From NCBI RefSeq assembly GCF_011090185.1, contig NZ_JAAFGS010000002.1, positions 1-64,000 of the forward strand: a DNA stretch of 64,000 nt, in the 5' to 3' direction. The stretch is from Saccharibacillus alkalitolerans (GTDB taxonomy: Bacteria > Bacillota > Bacilli > Paenibacillales > Paenibacillaceae). This document shows positions 11,388 through 20,463 of the stretch, one piece after another; the stretch's first letter is position 1; every line of letters starts with the position of its first letter. The translations under genes and the position numbers were made by a program. The notes under the pieces were generated by a model. It made no database searches and was not told the DNA's origin. It saw only the letters and a program-made list of their open reading frames with translations.

Positions 11388-13622
11388 CTATTCACCACCG
11401 CGCGGTACGTTCTGAATATCCATGCCCCGTTCGAATTCGTCCGCCGGAACCGGCCTGCCGAAGAAATATCCCTGTACTTCGTCGCAGTCGTTCTCCTGCA
11501 GGAAAGACAGCTGCTCTTCGTTTTCCACGCCTTCCGCGATGACGGTAATTTTGAGATTGTGCGCCATCGAGATGATCGCTTTCACGATATCCCGGTCTCC
11601 CAGATCGCTCTCGATATCTCGGACAAAAGAACGGTCCACCTTGAGCCGGCTGATCGGCAGACGCTTCAAATAGTTCAGCGAACTGTATCCCGTACCGAAA
11701 TCGTCGATCGAGATCTGTACGCCGAGTTCGCGCAGCTGACGCATTTTTTCGGAAGCCGACTCGACATCCAGCGTCATCCCTTCCGTAATTTCCAGCTCCA
11801 GATATTCCGGCGGATAGCCGGTATCGCGCAGAATGTCGCGAACGAGCTCCACCAGATTCTGCTGCCGGAATTGTCTCGGAGACAAATTGACCGCCATGAT
11901 AAACGGCTCGTATCCGGCATCGATCCACCGCTTCCCCTGCTCGCATGCCGTCCGGATCACCCATTCCCCGATCGGCAGAATCAATCCGGTCTCTTCCGCA
12001 AGCGGAATGAAGTCGGCCGGGGAAATCCACTGCGCATGTCCGCGATTCCAGCGCAGCAGCGCTTCCGCTCCGATCCGCCGGGTCGGAAACAGCGATACCT
12101 GCGGCTGATAGAACAGCTGCAGTTCATTTCTTTCCAGCGACTTGCGCAGATCGTTCTCCAGCAGAATCCGGTCCCCGTCCTTGGTCTCGCTCTGCGGGTT
12201 ATACAGCGCGTAAGTATCTTTGCCGGCTTCTTTCGCCGCGTACATGGCGGCGTCCGCATGCCGGAGCAGGACACCCGCGTCCTCTCCGTGCTCGGGGTAG
12301 ACGCTGATGCCGACGCTCGGCGTCATGAAGATTTCATAGCCGCCGACTTCGAAAGGTTGGTCGAAAACCGCAAGAATCCGCTGAGCGACCCGCTCCGTTT
12401 CCGGCACCTGACCGTCCTTGATCAGCACGGAAAATTCGTCGCCGCTGTGCCGTGCGATAAAGGCTTCTTTATCCAGGCATTCCTTCAGGCGCTCGGCAAT
12501 CTCGGCCAACAAAATATCTCCCGCACTGTGCCCGAGCGAATCGTTAATCGTTTTGAAGCGGTCCAAATCCAAGTACAGCACGGCCAGCTTCAAGCCCTGC
12601 TCCTCCGATTCCAGGATGGACTGCCGCAGCTTTTCCCGAAAGTAACGGCGATTCGGCAGGCCGGTCAAGCTGTCGTGATAAGCCATCCGGTAAATGGTCG
12701 CTCCGGCGGCATCCTGTTCGATAGCCAGGCGTGCCAGATAGCAGGTCTTTCGAATGAATTCCATTTCTTTGTCCGTCGGCACACGCGTTTCTTCATAATA
12801 GACGGCAAACGTTCCCAGCACCTCGCCCCGGCCGTCGATCATCGGAAGCGACCAGCCGGCGCGCAAATGATGCTTCAATGCCGCATCCCGGCACTTTTCC
12901 CACAGGGCGCTCCGTTCGATGTCTTCGACGATCACGATTTCCCGGCGGGAAACCGAAGCACCGCACGAACCGCCCCGCTCTCCGGCCTCCAACCCTTCGA
13001 TCGCCTGCATATAGTCGGCGGGCAGGCTGGGAGCCGACAGATTGTACAGCGCGTTCCGGTCCGGGTCATAGCGATGAATCGAGCACTTGGCTCCGGTTTC
13101 GTATTCCGCCATGCGCAGCAGATTATCCAGCGTCTCCTCAAGCGGAGTCGATTTCGCGATTAATTCCAGCACGCGATTTTGGACATCAAGGATACGGGCC
13201 GACTGTTCGCGTTCCGTAATATCCCGCGAAATGCCGAGCAGGCCGACGACGGTATCGTTTTTCAAGATCGGAATCACCGTGGTATCGACCGTCACCAGCT
13301 CTCCCGTTTTTGCGCGGAACGAAAACTGCAGCCTGCCCGGAAGCCGCTCCGCGAACACCGCTTCGAAACTTTTCGACGTCTTGGGCAGATCCGCGGGCAG
13401 CACGAATCGGTTAAAGTCTTCATTCCGCATTTGTTCCCGGCTATAGCCGCTCATCCGCTCCCCGCTCGGATTGATGTCGACGACGCCGCCTTCGGCATTG
13501 AGAAGAAAAATCGCATCAATGCTGTACGCATACAGGGAACGGTAGATTTGCTGTTCCTCCGCGAGCAGGGGAACGCCGGTTATCGATGCCGGCGTTTCCG
13601 CTTTTCTTTTTCCTTCGTCCAT
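11388..13622 (-). CDS. PAS-GAF-GGDEF-EAL cyclic-di-GMP signalling protein
   Basis: This 744-residue, apparently cytoplasmic, protein carries PAS (about residues 20-140), GAF (about 150-300), GGDEF (about 310-470) and EAL (about 485-735) domains. The GGDEF signature reads SGDEF (in ARHSGDEFSVL), a variant that can still be catalytic. The EAL domain keeps the catalytic set: EALLRW, the Asn of NLSPRQF, ELEITE, DDFGTGYSSL and the glutamate of AEGVE. A phosphodiesterase role is therefore likely and a cyclase role possible. The second ATG was chosen because AAAGG is nine bases away from it but only three from the first. No membrane segment is visible, so the sensed signal is probably internal. Confidence 0.92.
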   Translation of the reverse strand: MDEGKRKAETPASITGVPLLAEEQQIYRSLYAYSIDAIFLLNAEGGVVDINPSGERMSGYSREQMRNEDFNRFVLPADLPKTSKSFEAVFAERLPGRLQFSFRAKTGELVTVDTTVIPILKNDTVVGLLGISRDITEREQSARILDVQNRVLELIAKSTPLEETLDNLLRMAEYETGAKCSIHRYDPDRNALYNLSAPSLPADYMQAIEGLEAGERGGSCGASVSRREIVIVEDIERSALWEKCRDAALKHHLRAGWSLPMIDGRGEVLGTFAVYYEETRVPTDKEMEFIRKTCYLARLAIEQDAAGATIYRMAYHDSLTGLPNRRYFREKLRQSILESEEQGLKLAVLYLDLDRFKTINDSLGHSAGDILLAEIAERLKECLDKEAFIARHSGDEFSVLIKDGQVPETERVAQRILAVFDQPFEVGGYEIFMTPSVGISVYPEHGEDAGVLLRHADAAMYAAKEAGKDTYALYNPQSETKDGDRILLENDLRKSLERNELQLFYQPQVSLFPTRRIGAEALLRWNRGHAQWISPADFIPLAEETGLILPIGEWVIRTACEQGKRWIDAGYEPFIMAVNLSPRQFRQQNLVELVRDILRDTGYPPEYLELEITEGMTLDVESASEKMRQLRELGVQISIDDFGTGYSSLNYLKRLPISRLKVDRSFVRDIESDLGDRDIVKAIISMAHNLKITVIAEGVENEEQLSFLQENDCDEVQGYFFGRPVPADEFERGMDIQNVPRGGE

Positions 13623-13752
13623 GGGCATCTACCTTTCGCTTTCCTTCTATACCTCAAAATACCTTGATTTATCGGTGTTGTAACACAAGCTTGCTTGAAA
13701 TCGGGTATTTTTTACTCGGCGGAGAGAAAAGCGGCTGTCTGCAATTCCTTGC

Positions 13753-14181
13753 TCAGTATTCCTTTTCCTGCTTGATTCTGCAATATACCGCATAGAACTG
13801 GACCAGCAGGTAAGCGATGACAAACGGAAGGATGACTTCGAACGATACGCCCATCAGGGCAAACGCCAGCAGCAGAGCGGCGAAGATATACGTCATCGCG
13901 TCGAAGCCTTTGGCTTTGGCGCGCTCGGACAGCATGACGTTCCGTTCATCCCTGCGCTCGATTTCCAGGTTCTTCGCCTGTTCCGGGTGCTTGCGCAGGA
14001 TCAGTGCGTTCAGCAGCTCGCCTGCTCCCTGTCCGAACAAGCCGCAGCCCAATCCGACGCACACATACGGCAGCGCTCTCAGCACGCCGTCGGGCCGGTC
14101 CAGTCCTTTGACCAAATAAATCCCCACGGCAAACAGCAAGATCCCGGCAGCTGCCGGCACGCTTCCTTTGATCGTTCTCAT
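13753..14181 (-). CDS. Small membrane protein paired with an XRE regulator
   Basis: This 142-residue protein has four likely membrane segments (about residues 8-25, 37-55, 95-112 and 114-132) with a charged loop RKHPEQAKNLEIERRDERN between the pairs. That arrangement resembles DUF2178-type proteins, which are often encoded next to small Cro/XRE regulators. Its start codon overlaps the stop codon of the upstream regulator by four bases, so the two are translationally coupled. The function is unknown. Confidence 0.8.
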   Translation of the reverse strand: MRTIKGSVPAAAGILLFAVGIYLVKGLDRPDGVLRALPYVCVGLGCGLFGQGAGELLNALILRKHPEQAKNLEIERRDERNVMLSERAKAKGFDAMTYIFAALLLAFALMGVSFEVILPFVIAYLLVQFYAVYCRIKQEKEY

Positions 14182-14381
14182 CCCTGCTCCTCCTCGTAAA
14201 TAAAAATGTCTTCGATCTTCATTCCGAAATAACGGGCAATCTTGAACGCCAACAGAATGGACGGATTATAACGGCCGTTCTCGAGCGAACCGATCGTCTG
14301 CCTCGACACTTCAAGCGCGGCCGCCAGTTCTTCCTGCTTGATGCCCCGCTCTTTGCGAATCTCTTCCAGCCGGTTTCGCAC
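14178..14381 (-). CDS. Small XRE-family transcriptional regulator
   Basis: This 67-residue protein is essentially a single Cro/C1-type helix-turn-helix (EELAAALEVSRQTIGSLENGRYNPS, residues 16-40) with a short acidic tail ending IFIYEEEQG. It belongs to the YgzD/YozG-like stand-alone regulators. It is the first gene of an overlapping two-gene operon with the membrane protein and probably controls that operon. Confidence 0.92.
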   Translation of the reverse strand: MRNRLEEIRKERGIKQEELAAALEVSRQTIGSLENGRYNPSILLAFKIARYFGMKIEDIFIYEEEQG

Positions 14382-14735
14382 GCTTTAGCTCCTTCCATGT
14401 AAAGTATGCTTTCCATTCTTAAGGTAAAACAATCTCGGAAAAATGGAAAGCAAACTTTCCGTGAACGCGAGGTTTGAGATGAACGCCCCGCCGTAGTCCC
14501 AGGCTTCGCCTGCTCCGTGCTTGCGCTTCGTTAAAGCCAGACGGCCCGCGTAATAGTCGCCCGCATATTCCGCTGCGCTACGATCATGACGGCAGGGTCT
14601 TAGCCCTGCAAAACCGGTCGATAAAAAGAGAAAATTTTTCACTATTTATCGCGGTGAAGTATTTACTTGCCGACCACTTCCGCCGATAATATGCGCATAC
14701 AGCACACACACCACGATAAAGGGGAAGGTACGTAG
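14382..14735. other. Intergenic stretch, no convincing gene
   Basis: An open frame reads leftward through part of this gap but lacks a ribosome site and has no recognisable domain. A GCAGGG/CCCTGC hairpin lies near 14592-14608. Near the right end, TTTACT, 17 bases and GATAAT may form the promoter of the S-layer gene, and GGGGAAGG precedes its ATG. Confidence 0.4.
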
Positions 14736-16406
14736 ATGTTTATCGCACTTAAAAAGAAAGTCAGCGCTTTGCTTGTAACGGCATTGATGATCACTTCGAC
14801 GTCTGCCGTTTATGCAAACGAAAGTTCCGCCCCTTCGGACGACACGCCGACTCTTGCTGCCGCGAAGGTCACGCTGGCCAGCACGCGCAGTCTGGCAGCT
14901 CCGGGAGAGCCGGTTACGTTTATGGCAACCGTAAGAGGATCTTCCGGCATGCCCACAGGCACCGTGACTTTGAAAGAAGGAGATCGCGAGTTGGGCAGCG
15001 CCAAGCTGGGGACGGATGTTACCCGCGCAAGCGAAGTCTTCATCGTGGCTCCGAGCTTCGAAGCCGGCGAGCATCAGATTACGGCCGAATACGGCGGTGA
15101 CGATAAGTTTGCCGCGAACGTTTCCGATTCTGTTACCCAAACCGTAGCGGAGAATCCGGATGCGGTTCCCGCGACCGTCTCGACGGAGCTCACGGTCAAC
15201 AGCTACCGCAACCCTTCCAAATTCGGAGAAACTTTGAATTTCGATATTAGATTGAATCTGCCTCGAAGCGGCGACCCTTCGGGAAGCGTTATTCTCATGG
15301 ACGGAGATAAGGAATTGGCCAGACTCGCCATGTGGCCGAACGGCATTTCCAACGGCGACGCATCCGCTCGGTTCACGACAAGCGATCTGACTGTCGGCGA
15401 GCATCCGCTTACGGCCAAATACTTCGGAGACAGCCGATACGGCATAGCCGATCTGATATCCGAACCGATGATCCAAGTCGTCACCGGCGATTCCGCAGGC
15501 GGTGGTACGGGAGGCGGCACAGGCGGCAGTCCGACTCCGGGTGTTCCGTCGTACGATCCGCCTTACTATGAACCTTATAACCCGCCATATGTTCCGCCGG
15601 TCGCTCCGACTCCGGTTCCTACTCCTGCTCCGGCTCCTGCTCCAACTCCGGCGCCGGTCCCAACGCCTGCTCCGGAGCAGCCGAGCACGGTCGAAACGCC
15701 GGCAGACGGTCAAAACCCCGACGACATTTTCAGAAGCCGTGTCGTCAGCGCGGACAGCAACGTCATTGCCGGCGTAGAAAACAGAACCGCGGACATTCTC
15801 GCCAAAGGCAGTGCCTTCGCATCCGTATCTTACGGAGACGTGGCTCAGCACTGGGCTTTTCCTTCCATCGAGAAACTGACCAAGCTTGGCGTTATTAACG
15901 GCTATCCGAACGGAGGATTCGAGCCGAACGGGCAAATCACCCGCGCCGAATTCGCAGCCATGATCGAACGCGGATTCGTCGGCATGGCTTCGCGCCAAGT
16001 TACGATCGACGAAGCGGACTTTGCGAAATTCAGCGATATTAACGGTCACTGGTCCACGAATAACCTGAAGAAACTCGTGGCGGTCGGCGTGCTGACCGGT
16101 TACGCGGACGGCACGATTCGTCCCGAACAGACCATTTCCCGCCAGGAAATGGCGCTTATGATTACGCGGGTCTTGAACGCGAACATCCTGAGCGTCGACA
16201 CGTCCAAAGTTCAATTCAATGACCTGAACGGTGTTTATGCCGCCGATGTCATCAAGAAGACGACGGCGCTCGGCATCTTCGAGGGCAAAGCCGCAGGCAC
16301 TTTCGATCCGAACAGCGGAACGACTCGCGCCGAAGCGATCGAAACGATCATCAAGACTTACAGCCTGAGCCCGTCGATCAGAGCGGCGCTCGAGAAGCTG
16401 AACTAA
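14736..16406 (+). CDS. S-layer-homology-anchored protein with bacterial Ig-like domains
   Basis: This 556-residue exported surface protein has a signal peptide (residues 1-27, cleavage near VYANE). Two Ig-like repeats follow (about 45-145 and 150-255; both contain the GTVTLKEGD / GSVILMDGD strand and an end with AEYGGD / AKYFGD). A Gly- and then Pro-rich linker (about 256-345) leads to three SLH domains beginning near residues 365, 431 and 493. SLH domains bind pyruvylated secondary cell-wall polymer. The third SLH reads FNDLNGVYAADVIKK and is less canonical. Ligand or enzymatic activity is not evident, so a structural or adhesive role is inferred. Confidence 0.93.
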   Translation: MFIALKKKVSALLVTALMITSTSAVYANESSAPSDDTPTLAAAKVTLASTRSLAAPGEPVTFMATVRGSSGMPTGTVTLKEGDRELGSAKLGTDVTRASEVFIVAPSFEAGEHQITAEYGGDDKFAANVSDSVTQTVAENPDAVPATVSTELTVNSYRNPSKFGETLNFDIRLNLPRSGDPSGSVILMDGDKELARLAMWPNGISNGDASARFTTSDLTVGEHPLTAKYFGDSRYGIADLISEPMIQVVTGDSAGGGTGGGTGGSPTPGVPSYDPPYYEPYNPPYVPPVAPTPVPTPAPAPAPTPAPVPTPAPEQPSTVETPADGQNPDDIFRSRVVSADSNVIAGVENRTADILAKGSAFASVSYGDVAQHWAFPSIEKLTKLGVINGYPNGGFEPNGQITRAEFAAMIERGFVGMASRQVTIDEADFAKFSDINGHWSTNNLKKLVAVGVLTGYADGTIRPEQTISRQEMALMITRVLNANILSVDTSKVQFNDLNGVYAADVIKKTTALGIFEGKAAGTFDPNSGTTRAEAIETIIKTYSLSPSIRAALEKLN

Positions 16407-16428
16407 TTCAACCGATTCTATCATAGGT

Positions 16429-16465
16429 AAAAGCCGCTAGCGGATATTACGCTGGCGGCTTTTTC
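16429..16465 (+). terminator. Terminator after the S-layer-homology gene
   Basis: AAAAGCCGCTAGCG and CGCTGGCGGCTTTTT form a stem with one GU pair, ending in a T run. Confidence 0.88.
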
Positions 16466-16552
16466 ATGAGATCCTGTCTGCATATCCGATGGTCCGTGTC
16501 GATAAAACCCGGTCTTGTACACGGAACTCGTCGGATTTTGCGATAAAAAAGA

Positions 16553-16575
16553 AAAAGGCTCCCGAGGGAGCCTTT
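16553..16575 (-). terminator. Terminator of the groESL operon
   Basis: On the minus strand AAAAGGCTCC, a CTCG loop and GGAGCCTTTTT form a compact hairpin 35 bp after the groEL stop. Confidence 0.88.
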
Positions 16576-16609
16576 TAATATTGTTAAATCAAGGTTCTGG
16601 GCGAACCGA

Positions 16610-18286
<1,677 letters not shown>

Positions 18287-18316
18287 CTAAAAAACGGTTA
18301 TGTGTAAGGATGACAC

Positions 18317-18598
18317 TTAAGCCAGAACGGCGTGGATGTCGCTTTCTTTCATAATCAGGTATTCTTTGCCTTCGTATTTCACTTCGGTTCCGGCATATTT
18401 GGAGAACAGGACGCGGTCGCCTTCCTTGACTTCAAGCGGAGTGCGGACACCGTCTTTCAGAGTACCGCTGCCTACGGCAACGACTTTGCCTTCCTGCGGT
18501 TTCTCCTTCGAAGCATCCGGAAGCACGATGCCGAACGAAGTCGTCTCCTCCTGCTGGATCGGTTCTACGAGTACGCGTTCACCCAACGGTTTGATCAT
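18317..18598 (-). CDS. groES: Co-chaperonin GroES
   Basis: This 93-residue co-chaperonin caps GroEL. The sequence begins [13 protein letters not shown] and includes the mobile loop ([17 protein letters not shown], residues 17-33) and [27 protein letters not shown]. The start follows a good AAGGAGG site, and an upstream extension of the frame is rejected because it crosses the CIRCE promoter region. It is the first gene of the operon with groEL. Confidence 0.98.
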   Translation of the reverse strand: MIKPLGERVLVEPIQQEETTSFGIVLPDASKEKPQEGKVVAVGSGTLKDGVRTPLEVKEGDRVLFSKYAGTEVKYEGKEYLIMKESDIHAVLA

Positions 18599-18651
18599 GA
18601 AAAATAGCCTCCTTGTAAAATTGGAATTAAGTAAAGGATGATGCTTCATCG

Positions 18652-18719
18652 TTAGCACTCGACAACGTCTAGTGCTAACAGCCAAGTCTTATATTACTAG
18701 CCTCCGAGAAAAATTTCAA
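18652..18719 (-). promoter_or_regulatory. groES promoter with CIRCE operator
   Basis: The CIRCE inverted repeat TTAGCACTC (18652-18660), nine bases and TAGTGCTAA (18670-18678) differs from consensus by one base in one arm. Reading leftward, the promoter is TTGAAA (18714-18719), 17 bp and TAATAT (18691-18696), so the operator lies at and just past the start of transcription. This is the binding site of the heat-shock repressor HrcA. Confidence 0.95.
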
Positions 18720-18731
18720 GTCCCCTCTCAC

Positions 18732-18767
18732 AAAAAAAGACACCCCTGCCATTCAGGGTCGTCTTTC
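18732..18767 (-). terminator. Terminator after the molybdopterin-type gene
   Basis: On the minus strand GAC-CCTG and CAGGGG-GTC pair with small bulges and are followed by TTTTTTTG. Confidence 0.75.
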
Positions 18768-18879
18768 TTATTCGGCCTTTCGCCGGGAACGGGGCGGGGC
18801 GCCTCCGGACCCGGCAGGGCGGTTTGAACGGCCGGTCGTATGAAGGCTGCAAGGAATGCGGACGACCGGCGCCTCCGCC

Positions 18880-19365
18880 TTACTGCCGATATTGTCCCGT
18901 TACCATCAGAAGCGCTTCCGGCAGCTGGTCCATAACGGCCGCCAGATTCTCGTGCACGCCCTTCGGCGTTCCCGGAAGATTGACGATCAGCGATCTTCCG
19001 CGAATGCCGCAGATGCCCCGGAACAGCATGGCCGCCCTGTTTTTCTGCATGACGGTCATGCGCATCGCTTCCGCCATGCCCGGCACTTCCCGCTCGATGA
19101 TTCTTTTTGTCGCTTCCGGCGTTACGTCGCGGTTGGCCAGCTCCGTACCGCCGGTCGTCAGCACCAAATCCGCCTGAAAATAATCGGTCATTTCGATCAG
19201 CGCCGCCACGATCTCGTCCGACTCGTCGGGCACGATCCGATATTCGATAATTTCGCCGCCTATTTCTTCCTCCACCAGCTCCCGGATCACCTGCGCGCTC
19301 GTATCCTCCCGCTCGCCTCGTGCTCCCTTATCGCTGGCCGTCAAGATTGCCACTTTCCACAGCAT
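18880..19365 (-). CDS. MogA/MoaB-family molybdenum cofactor protein
   Basis: This 161-residue protein of the MoaB/MogA fold adenylates molybdopterin in molybdenum cofactor synthesis. Family landmarks are TASDKGARGEREDTS (residues 9-23), the LTTGGTELANRDVTPEA loop near residue 70 and the NLPGTPKGVHENL segment near residue 125. The ATG giving MLWKVAIL has AGAGGTGA upstream and matches the family start. Whether it works as MogA or MoaB cannot be decided without other moa genes, none of which are nearby. Confidence 0.92.
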   Translation of the reverse strand: MLWKVAILTASDKGARGEREDTSAQVIRELVEEEIGGEIIEYRIVPDESDEIVAALIEMTDYFQADLVLTTGGTELANRDVTPEATKRIIEREVPGMAEAMRMTVMQKNRAAMLFRGICGIRGRSLIVNLPGTPKGVHENLAAVMDQLPEALLMVTGQYRQ

Positions 19366-19549
19366 GAGGTCACCTCTTCTCATCCATCGCTCTTCTTGCT
19401 CCCGGCCTTGGAAGCCTTTTGCTTCCGCGCAAAGCCGTGCGGTTCTTCCCGCCTGTGCTGCGCGTTCATTCGTGGCAATCGTCCGCCGCTTCCGCGATCG
19501 GCCGTCCCTGTCAGATCTATATCGCCTCAAGAGGCCTGTTCGGCCTGCT

Positions 19550-20161
19550 TTACGCCCGTCCCGTCGTATTCGTCATGTCGTCCGGCACGATCAGAAGCTC
19601 CACCCGGAAATCGTGCGGTTCCATCGGCACTTCGCCGACCGCCTGCTCGTCAAAAGCAAGCGCCCACAGGCCCGGCTTCGCCCGGACCGCTTCGAACCTC
19701 TGCATCATCCGGTCGTAAAAGCCGCCTCCGTAGCCGATCCGTCCGCCTTTTCGGTCGAACGCCAGCCCGGGCACCAGAACGACGTCGATCTCCCCGAGCC
19801 GGGACTCGGGCCATTCCGCAAGCCCCTCCTTGGGTTCCGGGATTCCCCAGGTTCCCGGCACTTCGTCTTCCGCGCTTTCCATCCTCAGAAGACGCATCCG
19901 TCGGGTTTGCTTTTCGATCCGCGGCGCCAGCACGACGTCTCCTCGCCGGCGGCATTCCGCCAGCAAGGGCCGCACGTCCAACTCCCCGCGAAAAGGCAGA
20001 TAGCCGAGCAGAACCAGCGGTCCGCCTTTGCGTTCGCGCAGCGTCGCGAGCCGCTCCGCCGCCATTGCGCAGACGGCGTTCGCAGCTTCCTCGCGCAGCG
20101 ATCCGGGCAGCTCCGCTCTCACCCGCTCCATGCGGCGCCGCAGCTCCGCCTTATCCGCCAA
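19550..20161 (-). CDS. 5-formyltetrahydrofolate cyclo-ligase
   Basis: This enzyme of about 203 residues converts 5-formyl-THF to 5,10-methenyl-THF with ATP. The hallmark GYGGGFYDRMM lies near residue 140, and VPGLAFDRKGGRIGYG precedes it. The reported start is a TTG, but it lies 17 bases from the strong GGGAGGGG ribosome site. An in-frame ATC three codons upstream (20168-20170) has the ideal eight-base spacing. The true start codon is therefore uncertain. The gene is 184 bp downstream of nothing on this strand and is followed by the MogA/MoaB-type gene after about 180 bp without a gene. Confidence 0.92.
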   Translation of the reverse strand: MADKAELRRRMERVRAELPGSLREEAANAVCAMAAERLATLRERKGGPLVLLGYLPFRGELDVRPLLAECRRRGDVVLAPRIEKQTRRMRLLRMESAEDEVPGTWGIPEPKEGLAEWPESRLGEIDVVLVPGLAFDRKGGRIGYGGGFYDRMMQRFEAVRAKPGLWALAFDEQAVGEVPMEPHDFRVELLIVPDDMTNTTGRA

Positions 20162-20216
20162 AGGTTCGATGCCGTTCCCCTCCCGAATTCTCTGCTGTTC
20201 TCTTTTTTGTTCTCAC

Positions 20217-20290
20217 ATGCTCAAGTTTATCATTGTTTTGCGCAAATAACCACCGCCCGGGGCCCCTGCCGGACCCGCCGGCGGTTTTTT
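20217..20290 (+). promoter_or_regulatory. Possible leader peptide and terminator upstream of the ABC-F gene
   Basis: A ten-codon frame (MLKFIIVLRK, 20217-20249) ends exactly where a GC-rich hairpin begins (ACCGCC at 20252 pairs with GGCGGT at 20280-20285), followed by TTTTTT. No plus-strand gene lies upstream that would need a terminator. The arrangement resembles ribosome-mediated attenuation leaders, but there is no clear Shine-Dalgarno for the small frame, and a good promoter exists downstream of it. Confidence 0.35.
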
Positions 20291-20390
20291 CTTCGGAAAC
20301 GCTCTCCGGGCGCGGCCGGCATTTCTTGAACGCGTTTGCGCCCGAAGGCGGTTCTGCGCCGCGGCGCGGCCGGCGTCCTGCAAGACTTCT

Positions 20391-20419
20391 TTGGTTTTTC
20401 GTCTCTATTAATGTAAAAT
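20391..20419 (+). promoter_or_regulatory. Promoter of the ABC-F gene
   Basis: TTGGTT (20391-20396), a 17-bp spacer and TAAAAT (20414-20419) lie 45 bp before the start codon; GGAGG follows in the short leader. Confidence 0.65.
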
Positions 20420-20463
20420 AAAATCACAAAAGACCATTTCACAAGCACGGAGGACTCGGAAAC

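Noticed and set aside
14385-14642. An 85-codon minus-strand gene between the XRE gene and the S-layer gene
   Set aside because: It has no ribosome site and low-information composition, and it contains a hairpin typical of non-coding DNA.
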